From Ahaetulla prasina (taxonomy: Eukaryota > Chordata > Lepidosauria > Squamata > Colubridae), in NCBI RefSeq assembly GCF_028640845.1, contig NC_080539.1:197944698-198008697 (forward strand): 64,000 bases of DNA, given 5' to 3'. The notes below the pieces were generated by a model that saw only the letters and a list, made by a program, of their open reading frames with translations, ran no database searches and had not been told where the DNA came from. This document shows, piece by piece, positions 21,969 through 35,639 of this stretch. Numbering within the stretch: the stretch's first letter is position 1; every line of letters starts with the position of its first letter. The translations under genes were made by a program, and so were the position numbers.

Positions 21969-24900
21969 ATTGAATATTGGGCAAAATTTCTAATAAATCA
22001 ATTTGTTCCAAAAAGTTGAGGTTCATTTCTTAATTCATTTCTTAAATCACTTTGTGATTTAATAGAAAGGCACCAAAGACCTGACATGGGGAATTATTGA
22101 GAATATCTTTTGCAGTTTCAGTTTGGGTCATGAGTAGGAATAATTCTTCCCTTGTTACCACCAACCTCCTGAGCTAAAACAAAGAATTATGGTTATTATG
22201 ATTTAGCTGCATGAGACTTTTATGAAGATCAGAATTTCTGCTCTTTAGATTTCACTTCAAATTGTGCTGACTTCTTAGTCCTTGTTCGGTGATTGGATAA
22301 ATCAGTTATATGTTCCAGGTACATAAATTACAATATGTATTCAAAGCCCTGGATATCAGAGAGGATTCATATACAATATGAATATATTAGATAGAAAAAG
22401 TATCACGTTAAAACCATTGAAGCCCAGGTACCAAGTTTCTTGAAACTTACAGTTCCAAGAAACTGAATATCTTCATGCTGTCTTCACTGGGGCCATTTTG
22501 CAAGTTTTGGCCAATGTTCTTTGTGGTTGCCAATGCCAATGTTCTTTGTGGTTATTGGGAGTGATCAATATGTTCTGTCATCTCTCCCTAGGTTAAGAGT
22601 CTGCTTTATGATTGATGGAAGAAAGCAATCGATGCCACTTGAAGATAAAGAAAGAGGGGACCACACTACAACAATAAAGACCTGGAAGATCATGGGACAG
22701 GTGGACCTAATTGAGATAAATTAATGAAAAGTTTTTATTGCCCAGAAAGTGAACTGTAAGGAATAGACACTTATTGGTCATTAGTACTGGCATCAACAGA
22801 TGTGTCAGGGTTTCTGATGTGGATTTGAATATGATAGAGGAATCAAATTCCATAAGGATTAAATGTGGCTTGGAGGACAGATTTATCCAGACAGAAGATC
22901 CGGCTCCTTACAATAGGACCTCTTCTCAACAGCTTTTTTTTAAAAATAGCTTGTTTCTAACAAATATCTCTTTGGCAACAATACGTTCATGAATATTTTT
23001 AATTAGACCTCTTGCACTAGTCTGAATAAAAATGTGTTTTATGTATACCAATCATAGCAATGACTAGTCAGATACCTTTTCACTTGACAAGCAGAACCAG
23101 CAGATCTTTCTCAGTCAAAAAGCATAAGGATAATTGCCATTTTCCACTCATTCTCTTCTGATATAGACATTAGAAGCATGAAACTCTTGGGATGAATCAT
23201 CAGAGAGCAGAGCTCCCTCCTCCACACGCATGTGGTAGGTTTCCTGTTTCCAGAGGACAGCTCAGCTTTGCATCAGTCAATTTTGCCAAACTCTCATTCA
23301 AGCCAAACATAAAAGTCTGCTGGGGTCGGCCCCAAAGTGGAGCTGAAAAAAAACCTGGATTTAAAATAGAGATTGTAAATGCTTCTGGCAGTTGGCAGCA
23401 TATGAACTGTAGGCCTTGAGGACCAATTCGCACAACGAAATGTAACATTGATTTTGGCTGCCTGTCTAACAGCTCCCATGGTCATTATTGCTATGTGTGT
23501 AGCCAAGCAATTTTCGTATTAATCTTTTCACAAGCACTCACCATTTATTGTGTTAGTGGAGGTTTAACCAAAACCTCATCTGGCCAGGAGGACAGGATAT
23601 TATAACCTCTCCCACATGTTTCACACTTCTTTTCGATTCCTGTGGCCTATCCAGGGAGGACATGGAGGGCCCAGACAGTGTTGCTAATGGAGTGAGTTTG
23701 AGGGGTTTCACACTGCTACTGTTTCCACTCCTCGGTCATTCAAATATGCACCCCCAAATCTTCACCTCTACATTTCTCAAAATGCTAATGGAGAGTCCAA
23801 AAGGAACCCTTCCAACCCCGAAATATACTACTGATTCTAGAGGAACAAAACTCCATTGCTTCATGTCTTAATACTATACTATATGGGACTTGAATAAATT
23901 CTGGCACACAATTATCCCAACTTTTCAACTTCTGCAAGTGTGATTATCATCTATTGCTAATAGCTGGATACTAGGTTTTCTTAAGATTCATTTTACACTT
24001 TTGTCTTTAAGAAAGCCTATCAGCCCTATACAGAAAATTCAAAATATGCAGTTTACTCTGTGTTTTGAAATGTTTGCTTATTAGAGATCCTTTTGCAGAG
24101 AAGTGGAACTGCACAACCTTGTTTAAACCTAAGTAATTTGGAATAGCTCCTTTGGAGTTTGAATTTTAATTAGAGTGGTTGACTTGCAGCATGTGCACAT
24201 TTTCAAAGGACTATTTATTTTCCACCAATCTGTTTCATGTCAGTACTCCTTGGAATTTTTAACAAACGTTAATTAGGACACTTGCTTGCTGCTCACATTA
24301 GAGAACAGCAACTAATGTAGAGTAGTTTTTCAGATTTGCTTGAGTTCCATATGATCATTTAGGCAACCTGTGCAAAAAAAGGGGGCTCCCACCTCCAACA
24401 TAGCACCTTGACTGATTAGAAGATATATTAGAAGTGTATAATGCATGCTCTTATTTGCCAGCTTTATCCCTGGTTTTTTTTCAGACAAACTAAATAGTAT
24501 ATTTTAAAGCATTGACACACCTTCCTATATAAAGGTATCTTTGACAAAATGCAGGCAATCCTACTTTTCTTCCAGACAAATCAGCACACATCTTGTCAAT
24601 TGCTTATATTATCTAAATTCTGTGCCGACATGAGCAAGCCCACCTGAATTAGTCACAAAAGACTATCTTTATCTTACAGAATGCAAAGCTTTAGCTACAG
24701 GGAAGATGGGTAATGGAGGAGAATATACTGTATCTGGTTTTCTCCCATCCATGCCCCCAGCAGAGCTTGTTTCAAAAAACAGCTGTAGGATTCAAAAGTT
24801 TAGTTTTACATAATTAAAAATTCCATGTCTAACTAACATAAAAATGCATTGTTATGAGCTTACATTACAGGAATGTTTCTTCTCTTGTATTTAAAAAATA

Positions 24901-25289
24901 GCATTTCTGTGCCCTAACTGAGGGTATGTTGACTGTGAATTTAAGAACTGAAGCTTTTTTGCCTCTCAATTGCAGTTACATTTGTGCCTGTCACTTCACT
25001 GTCCCCAGTGCCAGAGTCTTACTTGGAAAAAAAATGGCAAAGTTGAAGCTCCGTAAGATAATATCAGTATTTTTAATGTACAACATTATATAAAATGTAC
25101 TGTCAGGAGGATCAAACATTTATTTTTCTCTTGGTTCATTTCCCAAGCTGGGAACTGAGTGAAAATCACCAGACGATCAGTGGAGGTCAAAGAACATATA
25201 TTTATTCACACAAAGTTGTCAAGTAGCTTTGGAAAAGCAGTTGCAGAGAACTGCTCCCCATCTCCTTTTATTTTTGTAAAGTTTTGTAG
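21969..25289. other. Intergenic, mostly unrecognised
   Basis: About 3.3 kb with no gene that I can support. A 19-base unit beginning GCCAATGTTCTTTG occurs twice (22510-22528 and 22535-22553). The frames near 23192-23506 lie on both strands, have no recognisable domain and look like chance. Conserved non-coding elements could be present but cannot be judged from one sequence. Confidence 0.5.
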
Positions 25290-28200
25290 TTGAGAGATTT
25301 TTTTTTGATTTTTTTTTTGTCACAACAGTATACACAAACAATTGTCATAGATAAAACAACATATTTTGAAGAAAATATATACATATATGTAAAAAAAAAT
25401 ATGCATCAACTATAGCAATTTGATATGATGAAGGGAACAATAGGACAGGAACGGTAGGCACTTTTGTGCTCTTATGCATGCCCCTTATAGTGCTCTTAGG
25501 AATGGGGTGAGGTCAATAGTAGACAGTTTTTGGTTGAAGATTTTGGGATTTTGAGTAGAGACTATGGAGTCAGGTAATGAGTTCCAAGCATTAACAACTC
25601 TGTTACAGAAGTCATATTTTCTGCAATCAAGTTTGAAGCAGTTGACACTTAGCTTGAATCTATTTTTTGCTCTTGTAATATTGCGATTGAAGCTGAAGTA
25701 GTCTTTTATAGGAAGGATATTGCAATAGATGATTTTGTGTGTTAAACACAGGTCATGTCGAAGTCGACGGAGTTGTAAGTTTTCTAATCCCAGGATTTCA
25801 AGTCTGTTGGTATAAGGTATTTTGTTGTTTTCGGAGGAGTGAAGAACTCTTCTAGTAAAATATTTCTGGACTCTTTCTATTGTATTTATGTCAGAGATGT
25901 GGTATGGGTTCCAGACGGATGAGCTGTATTCAAGAATAGGTCTGGCAAATGTTTTGTATGCTCTAGTTAGTAGTGTAGAGTTTTTAGAAAAGAAGCTGCG
26001 TAAAATTAGGTTTACAACTCTTAGGGCCTTTTTTGCTATGTAGTTGCAGTGGCTTTAGCATTTAGGTCATTTGATATGAGAACTCCAAGATCTTTGACAG
26101 GGTGGGGGTCATCAGTTAGGTAATGTCCATCAAGTTTGTACTTGATGTTAGGGTTCTTTTTTCAAATATGTAAGACTGAGCATTTGGAGTTGCCAAGTTT
26201 TAGACCAATCGGAAATTAAGTCGAGGTCTTCTTGAAGGGTAGAAGTATTATTAGTGGTATTAAATAGTTTGACATCGTCAGCAAAGAGAACACAATAACT
26301 TGAGATGAGGTCGCAGAGATCATTTATGTATAGTATGAAGAGTGTTGGTCCAAGAACACTACCTTGGGGAACGTCACTTTTGACAGGAACAGAATTAGAT
26401 ATAGCGTTGCCAATTTTGACCACGTTGTCTGTTTGACAGGAAGGCATTTATCCAATTGTGAAGAGGTCCCGAAATGCCGTAGGATTTTAGTTTGAGGAGT
26501 AGTTTATCATGTACTACTGATTCAAAAGCTTTGCAGAAGTCTATGTAGATTGCATCTATTGCTTTTCCTTGATCAAGGTTGGTAGTCCATATGTTTTTGC
26601 AGTGGAGAAGTTGTAGATTACAAGACATTTTTTTTCTGAAACCAAATTGTTTATTAGAGAGAAAGTTGTTTGTTTCGAGGTGGAGTGTAATGGATTGGTT
26701 TATGGTTTATGATGGATTCCATTACTTTTCATGAGACACAACATAGAGAGATAGGTCTGTAATTTTCAGCAAGGCATGGATCTCCTTTTTTGAAGATAGG
26801 GATGACTGTGGCTAGAGACCAGAGTTTTGGAAGGGAACTAGTTTTGAAGGCTTTATTAAAGATTATGCTTAGGGGTTCAGCTATATTAATTGAAAGTTTT
26901 TTTAAAAAGTATGAACATAGTCTATCTGGTCCAATAGATAATGATGGTTTCAGGTTGCGAAGGGCTTTTTCAACATTATCTTCTGTAAAGTCTACGTGTG
27001 TTAGGTCGTTGTTTTCTTCTGTGGAGTCTATATGTGTTGAGTCGTTGTTAACATTTTTTATACAATTGAGGAATGTTGGATATGAGCCATCACTGTTTAC
27101 AAAGACTGAGCCGAAGAATGTGTTAAACAGGTTTGCTTTAATTGTTTCGTCAGAACATTCAGACTGGAATTGGTGCATAGATTTTCTTCTTGTTTAGTGT
27201 GGTAAGTGTTACATTCTGTTTTTATTTGGTTGCAAATATTTTTGTAGCAGTTTTTGACGTTTGCTACATAACCTTTTTTGTTTTTTTTCCAGAGGGATTT
27301 TTTTTTGGATTGCAGCTTTTTTATTGATACGGGAAATTTGCTTTTCCTATTGATTTTGGTGATGATTTGTGGTACATATAGTTTGATGATTTTATTAATT
27401 TCAAGTAGGAGCACTTTATAGTGGTCTTCTGTAGTGATACAGGTTGAGAATAGATTATGCCAGTCAAGAAATGAGAGATCATTGTTTATAAGGTCATAGT
27501 TGGCTTTTTTAAAATTGTAGTTTGGAGTACTATTGTTGAGATGATTTATGCGAGGGCGTATGTTTAAATAAAAGTCTATCATGCAGTGGTCGCTGTTGGA
27601 AAAGGGTTCTTTTACTTGTAGTCCATAAATAGAGTTTGCGTTATCACAAAAGATGAGGTCGAGGCAGTTCTTGAGTCTAGTATTGTTAGTTACTAATTGT
27701 TCAAGGCCTAGGTTTGTAACTGCATTGTATAGAGTAGTATGGATTGGTTCGGTTGTACATTCATTTGTTATCCAGTTTATAAAAGGTAGATTTAGGTCTC
27801 CCAGAAAGATGAGAGGATATGGGCAAGAGGTAGCCCATGTTAGTAGTGAGGTTAACATATTTGCATGAGCAATGTCGTAGTCAGGAGCTCTGTAGCATAG
27901 TATGAATCTTAGTGTGGTATTGGTGGACAGGTCACATACAATAGTTTCAGGTAGAGAGAGTTTATGTGCAACTTGAATATTTTTTAAGTTTAGTGATTTT
28001 TTGTAAAAAATAGCTACTCCACCACCTCTGCGGTGATCACGATCTGATCGAAGGACTTGGTATTCTTTGTTTGAAATAATGGAGTCAGTGAAGGATGAGT
28101 TTAGCCATGTTTCACAAACAAATATGATGTCAAATGTACCATTGTTTAATAAGAGGATAAATTCAGGTAATTTGTTTACAATACTTCTTGCATTTAATAA

Positions 28201-28445
28201 TTTACATTTGAGACCTGCAGAATTAAGTGTAGGAGAGGTAAGGGGCGTTCATACCTAGTTTTGATTGGTAGTTGATTGAGGATTTGCAGGTTGATCAACG
28301 GGTGAATGTGTGTTTTGATTTATAGATGGATGGATGTCTTGTTTGGTGGATGATTGAATGTTTTGATTGGAGTGAGATTGTGTGATGGGTTTGGTGATGG
28401 GTTTGGTGATGGGGTTTTGACTGAAGGATTTTCTTTTTATGCAGT
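25290..28445 (-). pseudogene. Jockey-group (CR1-like) LINE, minus strand, 5'-truncated
   Basis: On the minus strand the end of ORF1 (about 28445-28250) is followed by the endonuclease (frame 27097-27858: YPLIFLGDLNLPFINW, NSDHCMIDFYLNIRP), the linker (26729-27178, with SIGPDRLCSYFLKKL), and the reverse transcriptase (26395-26628 with AIYIDFCKAFESVVHDKLLL; 26148-26447 with PQGSVLGPTLFILYINDL and FADDVK). The 3'-untranslated part carries the AAGGGGCATGCATAAG-type signature and a T-rich, TTTTGTCACAAC end. Frameshifts make it dead. It is the same family as the plus-strand copy at 29790-33655. I do not know its established family name. Confidence 0.9.
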
Positions 28446-28475
28446 CTAATTTAATTTAATTTAATTTAATTTAAC
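28446..28475. repeat. (TTTAA)n microsatellite at a LINE 5' junction
   Basis: Six AATTT-type units lie exactly where the minus-strand LINE is truncated inside ORF1. It marks the 5' junction of that insertion. Confidence 0.85.
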
Positions 28476-29046
28476 CAGTCATGATCAATGGAACGGAATG
28501 CTTGAGTTATTATCAAAAAATGATAATATATAGCAATGGAGTTCCCTTACCTTAAAGTGAAAACAGATGCCTCCTTATTTAAACAAATGTCTCTTTATCC
28601 AAAGATAGAAAAGATATGTTTTTCTATGTATAAAATATATGTCTTCCTTTACATGGCTTTTGCTGCCTACTGTCTCTATTGTTTCTAATGGAAAAGCCAA
28701 TTTTATAAAACAGCATTACTACTGCATATTTAATACTGCCTATCCAGTCTTTCTTAAATTGTAACAAAGTACTGAAATCACTATTGCATAAATGAACTCT
28801 TTGTTTTTAAATGATCATGTTCATAATAAAGACATGCCATGCTTGAAACAAGAGCAGACTGAAGATGTTTTGCTGCCAATGAACATAATACCTCCATTTC
28901 ATCATAAGAAGGCTAACTTAACAAGGAAACTTTTCAATATCTTTCTTACTTTGCCTTGCAGAAAGGTAGGCGCTGCTCAATTAGAGTTCCAAAACTGAGG
29001 AATAGCTACTCAGGTGGCTGAAATTCAATTCAAATTCAGTGTATAC
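28476..29046. other. Intergenic, nothing recognised
   Basis: Sequence between LINE copies. A splice-acceptor-like stretch near 28955 has no coding context. Confidence 0.55.
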
Positions 29047-29483
29047 AACTGAGAACTATGCCGACTTCAGTCTGACCTAAGCATAATACATAAAATTATC
29101 TACCACAATGTCCTGCCTGTCCATGACTACTTCAGCTTCAACCACAGCAATACACTAGCAAACAATAGATACAAACTCATGGTAAACCGATCCAAACTAG
29201 ACTGCAGAAAATATGACTTCAGTAACAGAGTGGTCAATGCCTGGAATGCACTACCTGACTCTGTGGTTTCTTCCCCAAACCCCCAAAACTTTAAGCTTAA
29301 ACTGTCTACTGTTGACCTCACCCCATTCCTAAGAGGTCTGTAAGGGGCATGCATAAGTTTACCTGCGTGCCTACCATCCCTGTCCTAATATTCCTTTTTA
29401 CTTATTCTTTTCGTGTATCCAAATTATGTTTATACTTTTACCTGTTATCTTATATATGATTGACAAAATAAATAAATAAATAA
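29047..29483 (+). mobile_element. LINE 3' fragment, related subfamily
   Basis: Encodes the reverse transcriptase C-terminus, with IIYHNVLPVHDYFSF, KLDCRKYDFSNRVVNAWNAL and LTPFLRG, and then AAGGGGCATGCATAAG and an AAATAAATAAATAAA tail. By eye it is more diverged from the 33.2 kb sequence than the 35.0 kb fragment is, which suggests a different subfamily. Confidence 0.85.
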
Positions 29484-29789
29484 AAATATTAAAGTCAACT
29501 TTGACAGGTTGTCCTTTGGCTGAGTTCTCATGAGACAAAAAGAAGGGATTTGCTTAGAGAGATCTAGAGGTTATACTTGTGGTCACTTTAATAAGAGGGC
29601 AAAGTATTTGCTTTAATGCCCCAATAACTTTGTGCAAAGACTTAGGGTTATTTTAGTGAAATCTTGTTTTGTTTTGATAGCAGTTTGAAATACAATGGAA
29701 GAAAAGAAGGAACATCCCCCTTTAATGAGGTGGGAAACCTGTCATTCTCCAGATGCTGTTGATTTATAACTTCCTTTTGTTGCAGTTCA

Positions 29790-32700
29790 TCAGTGGGCTT
29801 TGTGCAGGGAGATATACTTGCCAATTCCTGCCATACAACTCATCTATCACCACAAAATATACAACTTACAACTCAACCTAGACATCAAATTAATACAACA
29901 CAACCCAATCAACAAACAACTACTAATCAACTAATCAGAGATGCAATGGAGAGAGGACAAAAAATAAATAATGCAATATTATTTGGACTTGAAAACACAA
30001 ATGAACCAGATATCAATAAGATTCACAACATCATTGGAAATTATAATTCATCAACCATCTCCCCAAATGAAATAATTGCTGTCTCCAGAGATGGACCAGA
30101 ATATAAAAACAGCGATGGGACAACAGCACCAAGATTTTGTAGAGTTATATGCACTAATGAGGACAGCAAACGCAAATTCATAAAGACTATAAACTCAATT
30201 GCTAAATCCAACCCTACCTACAGTAAACTTAGATCACGTCCTGACCTATCCTTTCTACAAAGGATACGCTCGTGAACTTAGCACAGAACTTAAAAGAAGA
30301 CAAGACAATGGTGAATCCAACCTATACATCGACTACCATGCTGATTGCATAAAAAATAAAACCTGCAATCAAAAAATCACCTCCAAACCCCCCATCACCC
30401 ATAACAATCAACCAGCCATCCCAGTATTCAACCAAGTACCCATCCCCCTACCTCCCATTCAACCAACCATCTTACCAACTATCCAACCAACAGCCATCCA
30501 ATCAACAATCCAACCAGCCATCCAACCAACCATCCAACCAACCATCCAAACAGCCATCCAAGCAGCCATCCAAGCAGCCATCCAAACAGCCATCCAACCA
30601 GCCATCCAAACAGCCACCCAACAATCCACCCAACCAGCCATCCAAACAACCATCCATCCAAACACCCAAAACTACCATCCAACCATCTATACAACCATCT
30701 ATTGTCCACAACCCCAACCTACTAACACCCAAAACTAGGTATGCACGCCTTACCTCTTCAACACCAATCATATCAGATCTCAAATGCAAATTGATAAATG
30801 CAAGAAGCATAGTCAACAAATTACCTGAATTTATCCTCTTATTAAACAGTGGCACATTTGATATCATTTTGTTTGTGAAACATGGCTGAATTCATCCCTT
30901 CCTGACTCCATTATCTCAAACAAAGAATATCAAGTCTATCGATCAGATCGGAAAACCGAAGAGGTGGTGGAGTGGCTATCTTTACAAAAGACACTGAATC
31001 TAAAAATATCCAAGTAGCACATAAACTCTCTCTTCCTGAAACCATAGTATGCGACCTATCCCTTGACACTACTCTTGATTCTTACTATGCTACAGAGCCC
31101 CGACTATGACATTACCCACGCAAATATGCTAACCTCAATGCTAACATGGACTACCTCTTGCCCATACCCTCTTATCTTCCTTGGTGACTTAAATCTACCT
31201 CTCATTAACTGGACAACCAATGAATGTTCAACTGACCCAATCCATACTACACTATACAACGCTGTTACAAACCTAGGTCTTGAACAACTTGTAACTAACA
31301 ATACAAGACTCAACAACTGCCTTGACCTCATCCTCTGCAACAATCCAAACTCAATTTACGGATACAAATTAAAGAACCTTTTTCAAACAGTGACCACTGC
31401 ATGATTGATTTTCGTCTCAATATACGTCCATACTTAAATCGTCATAACACCAGAACTCCCAACTACAACTTCAAGAAAGCCAATTACGACCTTATAAACA
31501 ACGATCTTTCACTTCTGAACTGGCAAAATCTGTTTGCAACCTGCATAACCGCTGATGACCTCTATAGAATCTTCCTACTTGAAATCAATAGAGTCATTAA
31601 ATTATATGTACCACGAATGACTACCATGTCCAAGAAAACAAACTACCCATATCAATAAAAAGCTTCAATCAAAAAAATCCTCTGAAAAGAAACAAAAAGG
31701 CTATGTTACAAACTTCAGAAACCGTTACAGAAACATATGCAACCAAATAAAACTGAATGCACAAATTACCACACCAAGCAAGAAGAAAACCTTTACGCAC
31801 AAATTCCAATCGTGTTTTTATAATTTTGTCAACAGTAAACTTAAAGATTCAAGATCCATCCCACCACTAAAAGATTCTAACAACAAAGAATGCAATGACG
31901 AAACAGTCAAAGCAAACCTCTTCAACATTTTCTTTGGCTCAGTTTTTGTTAACTCCGATAACACATATCCAACATTCCACAAACGAACCAGCAATGACTA
32001 TGATGATTTAACTCATATAGATTTCACAGAAGACAACGTTGGTAAAGCTCTTCACAACTTAAAACCATCGCTTTCTATTGGACCTGATGGTCTATGTGCA
32101 TATTTCTTAAAAACTTTCCATTAATATAGCTGAACCCCTAAGTATTATCTTTGATAAAGCTTTCACTACCAGTTCTCTTCCCAAACTTTGGTCACTAGCC
32201 ACAGTCATCCCCATCTACAAAAAGGAGACCCCAGCTTAGTCGAAAACTACAGACCGATCTCCCTTTGCTCGTCACCTGCAAAGTCATGGAATCTATCATC
32301 AATCAATCCATTACCTCACACTTAGAAACTAACAACCTACTCTCCAACAAACAATTTGGTTTCAGGAAAAGTTATCATGTAACTTACAACTTCTCCACTG
32401 CAAAAACATATGGACTTCAAATCTAGATCAAGGCAAATCAATAGATGCAATCTACATAGACTTCTGCAAAGCTTTTGACTCAGTAGTACACGATAAACTT
32501 CTCCTTAAACTAACATCCTATGGCATCTCAGGACCCCTCCACAAATGGATATCTGCTTTTCTGTCTAACAGACAACAAGTGGTCAAAATTGGCAATGCTT
32601 TATCAAATCCTGTTCCTGTCAAGAGTGGCGTTCCTCAAGGCAGCGCCTTGGACCAACACTCTTTATTCTATACATTAATGATCTTTGTGACCATATCTCA

Positions 32701-33655
32701 AGTAATTGTGTTCTCTTTGCTGACGATGTCAAACTATTTAACACCACAGACAACACTTCTATCATTCAAAACGACCTTGACCATCTAACCGCTTGGTCTA
32801 AAATTGGCAGCTCCAAATTTCAACCAGCAAATGCTCAGTCTTACATATAGGAAAAAGAACTCTAAAACTAAGTACATACTAGATGGACATTACCTTACAG
32901 ACGACCCCATCCCGTTAAAGACCTTGGAGTTTTCATGTCAAATGATCTAAGTGCCAAAGCCCACTGCAACTACATAGCAAAAAGCTCTAAGAGTTGTAAA
33001 CCTAATTTTGAGCTTCTTTTCCAAAACACCACACTACTAACCAGAGCATATAAAACATTTGCTAGACCAATTCTAGAATACAGCTCACCTGTTTGGAACC
33101 CTCACCACATCTCTGACATCAATACAATTGAACGTGTCCAGAAATATTTTACAAGAAGAGTTCTCCATTCCTCTGAAAACAACAAAATACCTTATCCCAC
33201 CAGACTTGAAATCCTAGGCTTAGAAAACTTGGAACTCCGCCGACAAGACCTAAGTTTAACCCACAGAATCATCTATTGTAATGTCCTTCCTGTCAAAGAC
33301 TACTTCAGCTTTAATTGCAATAATACAAGGGCAACCAATAGATTTAAACTTAATGTAAACCGCTTTAATCTAGATTGCAGAAAATATGACTTCTGCAACA
33401 GAATCATCAGTGCTTGGAATACTTTACCTGACTCTGTGGTCTCTTCCCATAATCCTAACAGCTTTAACCAAAAACTTTCTACTATTGACCTCACCCCATT
33501 CCTAAGAGGACCATAAGGGGCGTGCATAAGCGCACAAACGTGCCTACCGTTCCTGTCCTATTGTTTTTCTTTTCTTCTTCCTATATATGTTTATATGTGT
33601 ATATACTATATAATCTTTTTGTATGATGTTGTGACAAAATAAATAAATAAATAAA
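29790..33655 (+). pseudogene. Jockey-group (CR1-like) LINE, near-complete but dead
   Basis: ORF1 occupies 29793-30738 in two overlapping frames; it has GQKINNAILFGLENTNEPDI, SRPDLSFLQRIR and NLYIDYHADCIKNKT, followed by a glutamine/proline/isoleucine repeat tail. The endonuclease (31063-31658, broken near 31400) has YPLIFLGDLNLPLINW. The reverse transcriptase is broken by several shifts; it has YIDFCKAFDSVVHDKLLLKL (about 32453-32512) and a FADDVK site near 32713. The C-terminal frame 32935-33516 ends LTPFLRGP. The 3' end has AAGGGGCGTGCATAAG, CGTTCCTGTCCTATTG and an AAATAAATAAATAAA tail. ORF1 would be the RNA-binding protein and ORF2 the insertion enzyme. No intact frame remains. Confidence 0.9.
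30403..30672 (+). repeat. CCATCCAA-type tandem array inside LINE ORF1
   Basis: Units of 8 and 12 bases (CCATCCAACCAG, CCATCCAAACAG, CCATCCAAGCAG and variants) encode a chain of TIQP, AIQA and AIQT quartets in the ORF1 C-terminus. The opposite strand reads as a long tryptophan/glycine frame, which is only a mirror of the array. Confidence 0.9.
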
Positions 33656-35012
33656 CTGTTAGGTGTATATAAGAAGGGATAAAGGTCTAATAATAACAAT
33701 GGTCCCAAATTCAAAACTATCCCCTACTCTTTTGACTTCCCACAGTGAGCAGCAAGACTGATTTGGGGAGAGTCCTTCAACCACTTAATCTCTAAGAAAC
33801 AGCAAAGGGCTCCTTCCCTCAGGAAATAGTTTTAGGTAGTTTATGATACACAGAGGGCTGAGTAGTTCATTTCTTGTTGTGACCAACCTCAAACAGAATA
33901 GTTATGTTAATCATTTAGTTTGCTTTCCTCATTCTTCAGCTATAATTATGAAGGCAAAGGAAGTTGTTCAGAAGGATTTCTCCCATATTTGCTCACCTGA
34001 TGAAGAAAGGAAATTAAAAGCCTCAAAACCAAAATAATGTCGTTGAAATAGACGTAGGCAATAGATAAATGGTTCCCATATAATTGGGTGCCTGATTTTT
34101 AAAGGCAGGCAAATAGCCCTGGGGCATTCAATTGTAGATCAGGGATTGGAAATGACAGGTGGTTCTTATAGAACAAGACAGTACATTTGGGGATTCCCCC
34201 AGACTCAGACAAGTTGAGAGAACGTTTACTGAAAATGTCATGCATGTCAATTTTATTCAGCAGTATATTCCAGTTGATAAAACAGAGGGAAGCCAGTATT
34301 ATAGGAAGCTCATAGGACAAAAAAAAAATTACTTTGTTTCAGCTCTTTTCTGTCTGTTACATTTCCTGTAGTAATCTTGTCATTTTTTTTCCTTTTTAAA
34401 TTTCATTTGGACCTTTTAATTTAATTTTTGTATTTCTTGTTTCTAAGCATTGTTGTTTTACTTTGATTATTCTTTTTAAGGATGTTTTTATTGCTCTTTT
34501 GTAAACTTCTCTGGGCTGAATTGGGAGAAAGAGCAATGCTGAAAAAATGTAAAACTAAATACACAAACACCCAAGGTATTGTCATCACCTTTTAGAATGA
34601 AGATGATTATCTCAGATGAGTCTGTTAATCGCAGAAATGAAAATCAACGTAAAATATCATTGATAACTTTTTTTCTTATTTACAGGGATTTGCAGAAGGA
34701 AACATCTCCTCGCACATGTTGTGATGATTGAACAGTTTTATAGGCTTGAAAAATATAATCATATAAGGGGTGTTTATTATTTTAATTAGATAAAAACTTC
34801 TCCCAGTAAGCAGGCAATGGAAACTAGAAAGGGGTGTCTTCCCAACTACTTTGCGGCCAGGTTATGGACTTTAAAGATAATATCTAGTGCTTTGTGTTCC
34901 TTCTAGAAACAAATTGCCAGCAGTTGCAGTGTTTGTAGCACAGGAATAATGCAGTCTGTGACTGGTCTGGTTGCTGAGTTGTATACCAGTTGAGTTTCCT
35001 GACAACACACAA
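33656..35012. other. Intergenic, nothing firmly recognised
   Basis: The stretch near 34490-34570 (GTAAACTTCTCTGGGCTG) weakly resembles an L2-type LINE 3' end. The rest is unrecognised. Confidence 0.45.
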
Positions 35013-35473
35013 GACAAGACCTAAGTTTAACTCACAGAATCATCTATTGTAATGTCCTTCCTGTTAAAGACTACTTAAGCTTTAATTGCAATAATACTAG
35101 AGCAACTAATAGATTTAAAGTTAATGTCAACCGCTTTAATCTAGATTGCAGAAAATATGACTTCTGTAACAGAATCATCAGTGCTTGGAATACTTTACCT
35201 GACTCTGTGGTCTCTTCTCATAATCCTAAAAGCTTTAACCAAAAACTTTCTACTATTGACCTCACCCCATTTCTAAGAGGACCATAAGGGGCGTGCATAA
35301 GCGCACAAACGTGCCTACCGTTCCTGTCCTATTGTTTTTCTTTTCTTCTTCCTATATATATATATATGCTTATACCTCCTTATATTTACTCATAAATTGT
35401 TTATATACTATATAATCTTTTTGTATGATACCTACATATATTGTTTTGACAAAATAAATAAATAAATAAATAT
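35013..35473 (+). mobile_element. LINE 3' fragment (same family as 29790-33655)
   Basis: Starts within the reverse transcriptase C-terminus at ACAAGACCTAAGTTTAACTC and runs through AAGGGGCGTGCATAAGCGCA to an AAATAAATAAATAAATA tail. It is very close to 33243-33655, so it belongs to the same subfamily. Confidence 0.9.
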
Positions 35474-35639
35474 AGAGTGTCTTAGTGTAATCAAACTTGA
35501 AGGTTACCAGCACATACGCTATAGTTTTAAGGCTATTTTCTTCCAGAAAGGGAAGCAGTTAGGTTATCCACTAAAGCTTATCAAAGGTAATCCTGATATT
35601 GTCTTAATCTAGAGAAGCAGAGTCAGATGTAAAAGTACC

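Noticed and set aside
26790..27197. Plus-strand 135-residue frame
   Set aside because: It is the antisense of the minus-strand LINE endonuclease-to-reverse-transcriptase linker.
28940..28998. Splice-acceptor-like stretch TTGCCTTGCAG followed by a short frame
   Set aside because: No recognisable protein sequence, no donor partner and no neighbouring exon.
30403..30672. CRISPR-like array
   Set aside because: The units are short, contiguous and variable with no unique spacers, and they lie inside a LINE coding region in a vertebrate genome.
30459..30867. Tryptophan/glycine-rich frames on the minus strand
   Set aside because: They mirror the CCATCCAA tandem array in LINE ORF1 and have no independent support.
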